Of a stretch of 10,014 nt of DNA, positions 1-7,123 are shown one piece after another; the stretch's first letter is position 1, and each line of letters opens with the position of its first letter. The notes under the pieces are model-generated. The model had not been told where the DNA came from and made no database searches. It saw only the letters and a program-made list of their open reading frames with translations. The stretch is from Christensenella sp034926635 (GTDB lineage: Bacteria > Bacillota > Clostridia > Christensenellales > Christensenellaceae), in contig JAYFQX010000004.1 of the NCBI GenBank assembly GCA_034926635.1, positions 1 through 10,014 on the forward strand. The letters are read 5' to 3'. The translations under genes and the position numbers were made by a program.

Positions 1-342
1 CGCAGCTACGCCGATGAACTTCGCTTCGTCCATCGCACTGCCGCCTCCGAGCGCGATCAGCACATCCGGCTTTTCTTCCTTTGCCATACGGATCCCTGCC
101 GCCGCATGCTCTGCCGTCGGATTACTCTTTACGCCAAAGAACTCCAGCAGCTCGATCCCCGCCTCGTCACAGCTTTTTTTGACTTTATCGTAAAAGCCTA
201 CTTTTTTTACAAAATCTTCGTCGTATGTTACCAGCATCGCTTTTTTGCCAAACGCCGACGCCTCTTTGCCTACTTTGCTTACTTCCCCTGCACCGAACAC
301 GATCTTTGTCGGTACTTGAAACTCAAATGATTCCATAACCAT
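1..342 (-). CDS. Iron-containing alcohol dehydrogenase, N-terminal part (cut by window edge)
   Basis: This is the first 114 codons of an iron-containing (group III) alcohol dehydrogenase, an NAD(P)-dependent enzyme that interconverts alcohols and aldehydes or ketones; family members are usually about 380-400 residues. The N-terminus reads FEFQVPTKIVFGAGEV, the typical opening beta-strand and first glycine turn. Residues 99-108 are GGGSAMDEAK, the family's nucleotide-binding motif GGGSxxDxAK. The iron-binding Asp/His cluster lies beyond the left edge and cannot be checked. Two starts compete. The ATG at 342 has GGAG only 4 nt upstream, while the ATG at 336 has it 10 nt upstream; the protein differs by two residues. 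The gene begins 9 bp after the SMP-30-like gene's stop, and its ribosome binding site abuts that stop, so the two are almost certainly co-transcribed and coupled. The substrate is unknown; context suggests a sugar-derived aldehyde or polyol. Confidence 0.93.
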   Translation of the reverse strand, partial: MVMESFEFQVPTKIVFGAGEVSKVGKEASAFGKKAMLVTYDEDFVKKVGFYDKVKKSCDEAGIELLEFFGVKSNPTAEHAAAGIRMAKEEKPDVLIALGGGSAMDEAKFIGVAA

Positions 343-351
343 TACTCTCCT

Positions 352-1242
352 TTACCGTTTGATTTGATAAAAATGATCGCCGGTTCCACGAACCGCGTTT
401 CTTGCGCGGAAGATTCCGCCGGCTCCTTTGTTCGCTTTCAACTGTTCTTCAGAATAACAATATTTTGCGGTCGCAAGATATAAATCCTTCATATCTTCGC
501 CGCCAAAACCCGTGCAGCAAGCGTATTCCACAGGAATAGACATGACCTCTTTGCGCTGCAGGTCTTTATCCCACACGGAGATCTTCTTTGTCCAGTGACA
601 AACATAAAGATTGTCGTCGCTGTCAATGCTCATGCCGTCCGGCATGCCGAGTTCCCCAAAAGCAATCGCCTCTTTTTTTGAACCTACCGGTCCTTTTTCC
701 AAATCGTAATCATAAACCAGAAGCGTTTCGTGGTAGGTGTCTACAACAAACATTTTGGTTGCGTTGCTGTTCCAAACGATGGCGTTATATTGGTTGATGC
801 CCTCTTCAATGATCTGAATACTGCCATCCGTATCGACCATGTAAAAATTCCCCAGCATATCCGGCTGATATTGGTCAGTCCCGTATAGCTTGGAAACCGA
901 GCTGGTAAAAATCCGTCCCACGGGGTCGATCCGCGTATCGTTATACCGATTGTCAGGATTCCCGTTTTCCGGATCACACAAAAGCTCCAAAGCGCCACTT
1001 TTTAAATCCAGCAGATACATTCCGCTTTCAAGCGCGCAAAAAAGCACGTTTTCATCGGTGGTGGGAACGGCGCTGCCAATCAGGCTTCCCGCATTCCACG
1101 TTTCCTCCGTTTTACTTTTTGGGTCATAGCGGTGAATTGCCCCTTTAAATAGGTCAGTGTAATATAACTTGTTTATCCTCTCGTCCCAAATTGGCGTTTC
1201 CGCAATTTCCATGCCTACGTCTAAAATCAGTTCAAAACTCAT
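352..1242 (-). CDS. SMP-30/gluconolactonase/LRE family protein
   Basis: A 296-residue six-bladed beta-propeller of the SMP-30/gluconolaconase-like (regucalcin) family, full length for the family (about 290). Members are usually divalent-metal-dependent lactonases that open sugar lactones to aldonic acids. Visible signatures are AETPIWDE (residues 14-21, with Glu15 in the first metal-ligand position), NRYNDTRIDPVGR (98-110, substrate-loop Arg and Asn), Asn153 in QYNAIVWN, and GMPDGMSID (199-207, Asp202). Glu15, Asn153 and Asp202 match the metal triad of human SMP-30, so the protein is probably catalytic. There is no signal peptide, so it is cytoplasmic. GGAG lies about 8 nt before the ATG. It is the first gene of a minus-strand operon with the alcohol dehydrogenase and diverges from the SorC regulator. 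A lactonase next to a dehydrogenase and a kinase fits oxidative sugar breakdown. The exact lactone is not known. Confidence 0.92.
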   Translation of the reverse strand: MSFELILDVGMEIAETPIWDERINKLYYTDLFKGAIHRYDPKSKTEETWNAGSLIGSAVPTTDENVLFCALESGMYLLDLKSGALELLCDPENGNPDNRYNDTRIDPVGRIFTSSVSKLYGTDQYQPDMLGNFYMVDTDGSIQIIEEGINQYNAIVWNSNATKMFVVDTYHETLLVYDYDLEKGPVGSKKEAIAFGELGMPDGMSIDSDDNLYVCHWTKKISVWDKDLQRKEVMSIPVEYACCTGFGGEDMKDLYLATAKYCYSEEQLKANKGAGGIFRARNAVRGTGDHFYQIKR

Positions 1243-1407
1243 ACATCACTCTCCGCGCTTTTCTTATGAAATATTAAAATTATCTTGATTGCGTGGCATA
1301 GCTTTGACGCCAAGCATATTATTTGATACAATTTTTACTCTTAGTATCTTTTCTATTTTTGCAATTCTGTTTTTTACAATGTTGAAGTATCGAATATATT
1401 TTTTATC

Positions 1408-1440
1408 AAATATTAACTATGTTAAAAAAAGTTAATATTT
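1408..1440. repeat. Perfect 10-bp inverted repeat, candidate operator
   Basis: AAATATTAAC at 1408-1417 is mirrored perfectly by GTTAATATTT at 1431-1440 with 13 bp between. Inside it, TTAAC-TAT-GTTAA (1413-1425) is a second overlapping palindrome. The repeated GTTAA half-site, in the spacer between divergent operons and beside a SorC-family gene, suggests a regulator binding site. It would sit downstream of the proposed minus-strand promoter, where a repressor could block transcription. Confidence 0.5.
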
Positions 1441-1453
1441 ATTAATTGATTTC

Positions 1454-1482
1454 ATTTAATCATAAATAAAACAGAAAGTCAA
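1454..1482 (-). promoter_or_regulatory. Candidate promoter for the SMP-30/alcohol dehydrogenase operon
   Basis: Read on the minus strand, TTGACT (1477-1482) is followed after 17 bp by TTAAAT (1454-1459). The -35 matches consensus at five of six positions and the -10 at four. It would give a leader of about 200 nt containing the inverted repeat at 1408-1440. The region is so AT-rich that chance matches are likely, so this is tentative. Confidence 0.35.
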
Positions 1483-1506
1483 TCAATTTTTTTATTTTAA
1501 TGAATT

Positions 1507-1516
1507 ATGTTAACAT
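1507..1516. promoter_or_regulatory. ATGTTAACAT palindrome, candidate operator
   Basis: This perfect 10-bp palindrome shares the GTTAA core with the inverted repeat at 1408-1440. It lies between the two divergent -35 elements, 25 bp upstream of the plus-strand -35. This position suits a regulator that controls both directions. Assignment to the SorC protein is inferred from position only. Confidence 0.42.
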
Positions 1517-1540
1517 TTGAATACTTTTTTTGAGTTTACA

Positions 1541-1569
1541 TTGACATTCATAAATTGATGCGATACTAT
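1541..1569 (+). promoter_or_regulatory. Sigma-A promoter of the regulator-kinase operon
   Basis: A perfect TTGACA (1541-1546) is followed by exactly 17 bp and TACTAT (1564-1569, four of six matches). The start of transcription would be near 1576, giving a leader of about 37 nt before the regulator's ATG. It is the best promoter match in this spacer. Confidence 0.7.
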
Positions 1570-1612
1570 TTAATATAGAAGTTCTATTATTATCCATTGA
1601 TTTTATAACAGA

Positions 1613-2629
1613 ATGGGGCTGAAATTTTTGGCTTTTTCCGCGGAAGAACGGTATGACCTCAAAATTAAGATCGCGCATTTATACTACCGTGAAGATAAGA
1701 CGCAGGCAGAGATCTCCAAAATGCTGAATATCTCGCGTCCGACGATCGTAAAATTACTCAAGGAAGCGAAGCAGGAACGGATTGTACGCATCCTGATTGC
1801 AGAACCACGACAGACCAACGCTTTTTTAAAGGACGAGCTGACCCTGCGCAACCTGCTTGGCATTGAAGACGTCAAAATTGTCAACGTCCCCAGCGATAAC
1901 CGGGATATCATCAACGACAGGATTGGCGCGGCGACGGCCAGTTATATGGGGAATCTGCTAAAAAGCGGAAGCCGTGTTGGCTGCGGCTGGGGCCGCACCT
2001 TAAAATGCTTTGCGGAAAAAGTGAAAATGACAACCAAAATTAAGGACATTGAGTTCATTCCCTTAATCGGCGGTCTTGGAACCAGCAAGGATAACAATAT
2101 CCTGTCCAACGCGCTCTGCGAAAAAATTGCGGCGAATTTCCCGCGCAGTATCGTATGTTATCTTTATGCGCCGATGATTACCGCAAATGTTCTGACCGCG
2201 CAGGCTTTTTTGGATTCCAACCCCCTGAAGGCAGTTTTTTCCAAAGTAAAAAACCTTGATATTGCGGTCATTGGGATCGATGGCGATATCGACCATTCCT
2301 CTACCATAGAAAGCGCGCTTTCGTCTGATCCCGATGCCATCACGCGCAGTGAAATCGAAGACCTGCGCAAGAGCAACGCGGTTGGGTGTATCTGTGCGCG
2401 TTTTTATGATATTCATGGAAACCCTTGCAGCGCGGCGCTTGACCGTCGTGTCATTGGGGTTGATCCCACGTTGTTTAAAAATATTCCTACGGTGATCGCC
2501 GCAGCCGGCGGGCAATATAAAACCGGTGCGATTATCGGCGCGGCGCGCGGTAAGCTCTTCAATGTTCTGGTTACCGACGAATATACCGCAAAAAACCTTC
2601 TGGATACACTGAAGGAAACAGAAGCATAA
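1613..2629 (+). CDS. SorC-family sugar-binding transcriptional regulator
   Basis: A 338-residue SorC/CggR-type regulator, normal in length. An N-terminal helix-turn-helix occupies about residues 18-60 (KTQAEISKMLNISRPTIVKL). The rest is the sugar-phosphate-binding SorC domain, with the family's GCGWGRTL loop at 123-130 and a C-terminal GGQYKTGAIIGAARG segment (299-313). Such proteins bind DNA as oligomers and respond to a phosphorylated sugar from the operon they control, here plausibly the product of the adjacent kinase. No good ribosome binding site precedes the ATG at 1613, and an in-frame stop at 1598 rules out a longer form. A TTG at 1628 (codon 6), preceded by GGGG, is an alternative start that loses only unconserved residues. 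The gene is followed 33 bp later by the kinase, as one operon. It may repress or activate; that is not visible. Confidence 0.93.
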   Translation: MGLKFLAFSAEERYDLKIKIAHLYYREDKTQAEISKMLNISRPTIVKLLKEAKQERIVRILIAEPRQTNAFLKDELTLRNLLGIEDVKIVNVPSDNRDIINDRIGAATASYMGNLLKSGSRVGCGWGRTLKCFAEKVKMTTKIKDIEFIPLIGGLGTSKDNNILSNALCEKIAANFPRSIVCYLYAPMITANVLTAQAFLDSNPLKAVFSKVKNLDIAVIGIDGDIDHSSTIESALSSDPDAITRSEIEDLRKSNAVGCICARFYDIHGNPCSAALDRRVIGVDPTLFKNIPTVIAAAGGQYKTGAIIGAARGKLFNVLVTDEYTAKNLLDTLKETEA

Positions 2630-2662
2630 AATAACAATACTTTTTGGCAGGAGAACTTTGAG

Positions 2663-4219
2663 ATGAAATATTTTCTTGGCATTGACGCCGGGACTAACGG
2701 TGTAAAGGCCATCATAATAGGCGAAAACGGTTATTTAGCCGGCATGGGGTATGAAGAATACAACATGATCACGCCAAAATACCATTACGCGGAAGAAGAC
2801 CCTGCCGAATGGTGGGCAGCATGTAAAAAAGCGGTTCACCGGGCAGTTTTATCCAGCGATGTTGGCGATCTTATCGAATCCATCGGGATCACAGGGCAAA
2901 TGCTGGCGACAACCTGCCTTGATGAAAACCTCGAGACGATCGGCAACTGCATTATTTGGCTGGATCAGCGTGCAACGCGCGAAAAAGCGTGGATCGAAAA
3001 AAATATCGGTGTAGAGCATTTTCTCCCCATTACGGCAAACCATCCCCTTCCGGGTTTTTGGGCGCCAAAGCTGATGTGGATGCAAAAAAACACGCCGGAG
3101 GACTACCAGAAAATCTATAAGATCCTTTTTTCCAAAGATTATCTGCGTTTTAAAATGACAAACGAAATTTCTACGGAAGTTACTGACGCTTCCGGCTCTT
3201 TTTTGTTTGACGTGCCGAGGCGCGAATGGTCGGATGAACTGTTTTCGCTGTGTGGGATTGATAAATCCATTGTCCCGGAGCGCGTTTTGGAATCCTCCGA
3301 TGTCGCGGGGTACCTGCAGCCGGATATCGCCGCCGAACTTGGATTGCGAAGCGGTATTCCCGTTGTCGCCGGCTGCGGCGACCAGCAGGCGGGCGGCATT
3401 GGCAACGGTGTCATTGAGGCGGGCATGGTGTCTTCCACCATCGGTGCATCCGGCGTTGTATTTGCGGCAATGGATGAGCCCATCGCCGATAAGCTCCCAC
3501 GCGCCGCACTTTCCATGTGCCATGCGCAAAAAGAAAAATGGTGTTTGTTTGGCTGCACGCTGGGTGCGGGCGGTTCCTTCAAATGGCTGCGCGATATTAT
3601 GTTTCCCACTGAAAAGAAAGAATTGGCAACACTTCACAAGGACGTCTATAACTATATGAGCGAGCTTGCGCAAAACGCCAATCCCGGCAGCGAAGGACTT
3701 TGTTTCCTTCCGTACCTGAACGGCGAGCGTACGCCATATTCCGATCCAAACGCTTCGGGCGTATTTTTTGGGATTACATACCGTCACCGCCGCGAAGAAA
3801 TTTGCCGCGCCGTGATGGAGGGCGTCACCTTCAGCCTGCGCGATACGCTGGAGATCCTGCGCGAATACGGAATTCCTGTTGGTGAGATCCGTGCGGCGGG
3901 CGGCGGCGCCAAAAGCCGTCTTTGGCGGCAGATCCAGGCAGATATTTTTAACGCATCTATTCTCAGCACCAGCATTGAAGAAGCCCCTGCATGTGGAATG
4001 GCACTGATGGCCGCGGTTGGCTGCGGCGCATTTGCCTCGCTGAAAGACGCATGTCATTCTATCATCAAAATCACGGACGAGATCAAGCCAAGACCGGCAA
4101 ACGTCGAAATCTATGAGGAATATTTTGAAACGTACCGCTCACTTTATCCTCTCTTAAAAGATACGTACGCCCGCCAGGCCGAGCTTGTCATTAAAAACAG
4201 CGAACGCTATAAAATTTGA
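2663..4219 (+). CDS. FGGY-family carbohydrate kinase, xylulokinase-like
   Basis: A 518-residue sugar kinase of the FGGY family, which phosphorylates ketoses, sugar alcohols or glycerol with ATP in the cytoplasm. The N-terminal domain has the phosphate-1 motif GIDAGTNGVKA (6-16), GITGQM (75-80) and WLDQRA (99-104). GCGDQQAGGIGNG (237-249) carries the likely catalytic base Asp240. The C-terminal domain has GASG (261-264), GGSFKWLRD (303-311), YLNGERTPY (351-359) and the adenosine loop AAGGGAKSRLW (411-421). YLNGERTP and the overall length are closest to xylulokinases, but these motifs are shared by kinases for other sugars, so the substrate is uncertain. AGGAG lies 9 nt before the ATG. It is the last gene of the regulator's operon and ends about 40 bp before a strong terminator. 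Its product may be the inducer for the SorC protein. Confidence 0.93.
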   Translation: MKYFLGIDAGTNGVKAIIIGENGYLAGMGYEEYNMITPKYHYAEEDPAEWWAACKKAVHRAVLSSDVGDLIESIGITGQMLATTCLDENLETIGNCIIWLDQRATREKAWIEKNIGVEHFLPITANHPLPGFWAPKLMWMQKNTPEDYQKIYKILFSKDYLRFKMTNEISTEVTDASGSFLFDVPRREWSDELFSLCGIDKSIVPERVLESSDVAGYLQPDIAAELGLRSGIPVVAGCGDQQAGGIGNGVIEAGMVSSTIGASGVVFAAMDEPIADKLPRAALSMCHAQKEKWCLFGCTLGAGGSFKWLRDIMFPTEKKELATLHKDVYNYMSELAQNANPGSEGLCFLPYLNGERTPYSDPNASGVFFGITYRHRREEICRAVMEGVTFSLRDTLEILREYGIPVGEIRAAGGGAKSRLWRQIQADIFNASILSTSIEEAPACGMALMAAVGCGAFASLKDACHSIIKITDEIKPRPANVEIYEEYFETYRSLYPLLKDTYARQAELVIKNSERYKI

Positions 4220-4260
4220 CCGTGCATGACATCCAATGAATAGAATCGCATAACAAAGCG

Positions 4261-4303
4261 AAAAAACGCTGTGTATTATATATAGTAATACACAGCGTTT
4301 TTT
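4261..4303. terminator. Bidirectional intrinsic terminator
   Basis: An 18-bp perfect stem (4261-4278 with 4286-4303) encloses a 7-nt loop. It starts with six A and ends with six T, so it can terminate in both directions. It lies between the plus-strand kinase and the convergent minus-strand PPC gene. Confidence 0.93.
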
Positions 4304-4463
4304 GCTAAATTGGTATAGAATTTATTATTATTTTTAACAAATTTGGCTTCAAAATCATTATCAAAAAACATCATTGCTCAAAACGATCCGCATTTTACGG
4401 GAAACGCCGCATCCTGACTGATATTGTCTTACAATGGCGATCGGTCGGCCCTGGCGCATCCGT

Positions 4464-4898
4464 TTAAAACTTCCATACGCTTACCCCGGTAGCCGGATCC
4501 TCCATTCGATGGATTACATAATCAGATGGTATCAGTATGATTTCTCCCGTATAAAAAATTTCCGCTTCTTTCAGATGACCTGCCAATACAGCAGGCTTTC
4601 CTTCCTGATCAAGATAGGAAAAAACAGTATGGCAATGCACAAAAAGACTTCCATCATCCTCACTGGAAACATTCCCCATCATGGAGATCAGCTCAAGCAT
4701 GCCGGAAGCCGTATGGTCTATGAAATCATTGTTTTCCGGAATAAACGTTGAGACCGTTGCCGTGGTACAAGCGCCGATTCCATAAAATTGCGCGCTCTTG
4801 ACGTTTTCTTTTTGACATATTTGCAGGATATTCTCCATGATTTTGTCGCCCTTATCGAGCCTGATCAATATATTCTTACCTGTATTTCTATAATCCAT
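4464..4898 (-). CDS. PPC (DUF296) domain protein
   Basis: A 144-residue stand-alone PPC/DUF296 domain, the usual size for bacterial members. The fold is known from bacterial and plant proteins; plant versions are fused to AT-hooks and bind DNA, but no AT-hook is present here and the bacterial role is poorly defined. Visible features are YGIGACTTATVSTF (39-52), LELISMMGNVS (68-78), FVHCHTVFS (86-94) and AGHLKEAEIF (106-115). His88, His90 and His108 are placed where this family may bind a metal ion; that is from family knowledge, not proven here. GGGAGGAG lies 5 nt before the ATG, a very strong ribosome binding site. The gene has its own promoter and stands 172 bp from the bioA remnant, so it is probably separate from the biotin operon. 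It is intact, in contrast to most of its neighbours upstream. Confidence 0.88.
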   Translation of the reverse strand: MDYRNTGKNILIRLDKGDKIMENILQICQKENVKSAQFYGIGACTTATVSTFIPENNDFIDHTASGMLELISMMGNVSSEDDGSLFVHCHTVFSYLDQEGKPAVLAGHLKEAEIFYTGEIILIPSDYVIHRMEDPATGVSVWKF

Positions 4899-4967
4899 AA
4901 AATCTCCTCCCTATCGCGGTTTGATTTCTGCAGTTATTTTTCCGCAAACCGATAGCTTTTATTTTAT

Positions 4968-4996
4968 ATTATAGCAAGGATAGAATTCGTTTTAAA
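4968..4996 (-). promoter_or_regulatory. Promoter of the PPC gene
   Basis: On the minus strand an extended -10, TGCTATAAT, has a perfect TATAAT at 4968-4973. TTTAAA at 4991-4996 is a four-of-six -35 at exactly 17 bp. Transcription would start near 4961, about 60 nt before the ATG. Confidence 0.65.
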
Positions 4997-5007
4997 CACA
5001 GCGAAGA

Positions 5008-5033
5008 ATAGATCATAGATTTTTTTGATCTAT
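5008..5033. repeat. 8-bp inverted repeat after the bioA remnant
   Basis: ATAGATCA (5008-5015) is mirrored by TGATCTAT (5026-5033) around a 10-nt T-rich spacer. It sits just past the end of the biotin operon, where a terminator is expected. Neither strand shows a T-run after the stem, so it is at best a weak terminator. No better one is visible before the PPC gene. Confidence 0.3.
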
Positions 5034-5070
5034 AAACCCGTGCCGTTGGTCTCTCAGACTCTTAAATAAT

Positions 5071-5500
5071 CTATTTGCTATCAAACCATTTTTTCATAAC
5101 CGACAGTACTTGGATAAGCTCCGGCTCATCAATAATATATGGCACCATTGCATAGAGGTAGTTTAAGAACGGACGACTGAACGCACCATTTCGATAAGCA
5201 AATTCTTGATAGCCCGCCAAAACAGAAGAATCGTGCACCTCAACGCAGACGCATCCGCCCATGATTCGTATTTCCTTAATACGGGGATCAGTGAAACCTT
5301 CCATTTCCCGCCGTGCAATCGCTTCAATCGTATGGATCTTAGTCATGTAGCCATGGATCACGCTCCACCAGGATGAGGCAGAATCTATAAGCTTTTGATC
5401 CCCGATATAAAGATACACACCTTTTGCATTGACAATCCTGTAAGGCGCTTTCATTGTTACATCTGCTGATAAGGGTACCAAATCATATTTTGTATTTCAT
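5071..5500 (-). pseudogene. bioA: bioA remnant (DAPA aminotransferase) with large internal deletion and a frame break
   Basis: Pieces of adenosylmethionine-8-amino-7-oxononanoate aminotransferase, the PLP enzyme that makes 7,8-diaminopelargonate in biotin synthesis. A first frame from the ATG at 5486 reads MIWYPYQQM, the conserved BioA opening, then hits a stop. Restoring one base near 5456-5460 joins it to KAPYRIVNAKGVYLY and SSWWSVIHGY. The reading then jumps near 5340-5346 to the C-terminal domain (TIEAIARREMEGF, EIRIMGGCVCVEV, FLNYLYAMVPYIIDEPEL). About 145 of the usual 430-450 residues remain. The cofactor-binding core and PLP lysine are gone, so it cannot be an active transaminase. The second piece alone forms an open frame from 5481 (136 residues). 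It is the last gene of the operon, after bioD. Whether the start was the ATG at 5486 or 5500 is unclear. Confidence 0.88.
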
Positions 5501-5504
5501 CTCA

Positions 5505-6155
5505 TTATTCATAAAGTGACGCCAAGGCGTCATCCGTATCCCTTGGTCGAGCGCAGGCGTGCATGAAGCCCATATATTCGCACATAAATTTGTTGTCTTC
5601 CTCCATGATGTCACCCGGGTAAAAATAATTCAAAATGATCCCCTTGACAGAAAGACCTTTTTCCCGCATATATTCCACCGTCAACACCACGTTGTTGATC
5701 GTTCTCAGTCCTGCTCCCGCCACAATCAGGCTGGGCAGCTTTAAATCTTTTATGAGGTTGTCATTCTTCGTCGAAGCATATAGGACAGACAATTCCCCCA
5801 CTACCTTCCATTGTCACATAATCATATTCACTGCAAACACTCTGAAAGGTCTGCCGGACACCAGAAAGCTGTACGTGATTTCCCTCTATGCGGGAGGCAA
5901 GGTGAGGCGAAACCGCAGTCTCGTAAACATAGGGACACATTGTCAGCGGTTGTTCGATGCCCGACATGGTTTTGACCTGAAGCGCGTCTCCCGACATGAG
6001 ACAGCCGTCGGCATCCCGCATATTGCCACTACTCATAACAGCCTTGTAATAGGCTGCATTTTTCCGCTTTCCCAGAGCTTCTTCACGATCAATCCGATGA
6101 CATAAGTTTTGCCTATGTCCGTGCCTGTTCCGGTGATAAATAAATTCTTACTCAT
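5505..6155 (-). pseudogene. bioD: bioD (dethiobiotin synthetase) with two frame breaks
   Basis: BioD closes the ureido ring of dethiobiotin using ATP, CO2 and diaminopelargonate. The N-terminal frame begins MSKNLFITGTGTDIGKT with the P-loop at residues 9-17, then stops soon after LWESGK. One missing A in a run of five (6059-6063) explains the break: six A restores AAYYKAVMSSG. The second frame continues through PYVYETAVSPHLA and YVTMEGSGGIVCPI to a stop at FDEE. The third frame resumes near 5761-5772 (NDNLIKDLKLPSLIVAGAGLRTINN) and ends at 5505. The reconstructed length of about 215 residues is near the usual 220-230; a few residues seem missing at the second junction. The start codon overlaps the last 8 bp of bioB, so translation was coupled. 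The first break is in a homopolymer and could be a sequencing error; with the second break and the bioA deletion, real decay is more likely. Confidence 0.88.
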
Positions 6156-7119
6156 TGCAAAGACCTGCCTTATACCCTAATTTTTGGAGAAGCGCCATAT
6201 CCGTTTTTACGGTGATACCCGATGTAGTCAGCATATCGCCGGAAATGGCGGCGTTTGCGCCGGAAAGAAAGCAGCTCTCTCCCTTGTCAGGCAGCAGTCC
6301 CCTGCCTCCTGCAAGGCGTATTGAGGCTGTCGGCAGAAGAAAACGATAGATTGCCACAATACGCCTCATATCATCCGCTGTCAGTCTGGGATTCTGCGCA
6401 AAGGGCGTCCCCGGAATGGGATTCAGCATATTGATCGGCACACTTTTGATGCCCAAGTCCCGCAGAGTGATGGCCATATCAACACGATCCTCCGGTAATT
6501 CGCCCAATCCCATAATACCTCCGCTGCACACCGCGAGCCCCGCTGCCTGTGCGGCTTTTATCGCCTTGATCTTGTCCGCATAAGTGTGAGTAGTACAGAC
6601 TTGTGAGAAGAATCTCCCGGAGGTTTCCAGATTATTATGCACCCGGGTGACGCCCGCCTCTTTTAAACGGCGGTACTGCGCTTCCTCCAAAAGTCCGAAA
6701 GAAACGCAAACAGCAATCTCTACTTTACTTCGAATTTGCCGGACTGCCTCACACATGATGTCCACCTCCGCATCAGAAAGCCGCTTGCCCGAGGTAACGA
6801 TGGAATAACGCAGCACCCCCTGACGTTGGTTTTCTGCAGCGTGTGTCACGATTTCGTCGGTCGATAGCAGTGGATACTGCGCAGTAAGGGTATTACTGCA
6901 AGCGGATTGTGCACAAAACTTGCAATCCTCAGAACAATTTCCGCTCTTTCCATTGATAATGGTACAAATATCAAACTCATCCGCACAGAAGTGGCGACGC
7001 AGCTTATCCGCCGCGGTACACAGCGCTTCCAACGGTTGGAGGTAAAGCTCTATGGCTTCCTTTTTTCCCAACGATCGACCCTCTAAAACTTTTTCCATTG
7101 CTTCTTTTACATAAGACAT
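6148..7119 (-). CDS. bioB: Biotin synthase (radical SAM)
   Basis: An intact 323-residue BioB, which inserts sulfur into dethiobiotin to form biotin. The radical-SAM cluster motif is CSEDCKFC with Cys62, Cys66 and Cys69. Other family blocks are YSIVTSGKR (105-113), HNNLETSGRFF (161-171), SGGIMGLGE (199-207), NMLNPIPGTPF (230-240), RLAGGRG (268-274) and SGANAAISGDMLTTSG (286-301). Of the residues that hold the second iron-sulfur cluster in the E. coli enzyme, Cys138, Cys198 and Arg268 appear present, while Ser106 stands where E. coli has the first cysteine. That pattern is common in anaerobes, where a different auxiliary cluster has been proposed. The gene starts 4 bp after the end of bioY and overlaps bioD. 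It is the only unbroken gene of this biotin operon. Alone it could convert imported dethiobiotin but not make biotin from the start. Confidence 0.96.
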   Translation of the reverse strand: MSYVKEAMEKVLEGRSLGKKEAIELYLQPLEALCTAADKLRRHFCADEFDICTIINGKSGNCSEDCKFCAQSACSNTLTAQYPLLSTDEIVTHAAENQRQGVLRYSIVTSGKRLSDAEVDIMCEAVRQIRSKVEIAVCVSFGLLEEAQYRRLKEAGVTRVHNNLETSGRFFSQVCTTHTYADKIKAIKAAQAAGLAVCSGGIMGLGELPEDRVDMAITLRDLGIKSVPINMLNPIPGTPFAQNPRLTADDMRRIVAIYRFLLPTASIRLAGGRGLLPDKGESCFLSGANAAISGDMLTTSGITVKTDMALLQKLGYKAGLCNE

Positions 7120-7123
7120 ACTG

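Noticed and set aside
2849..4057. Long 402-codon minus-strand frame opposite the kinase
   Set aside because: It is the antisense of a clear FGGY kinase and has no conserved motifs or start signals.
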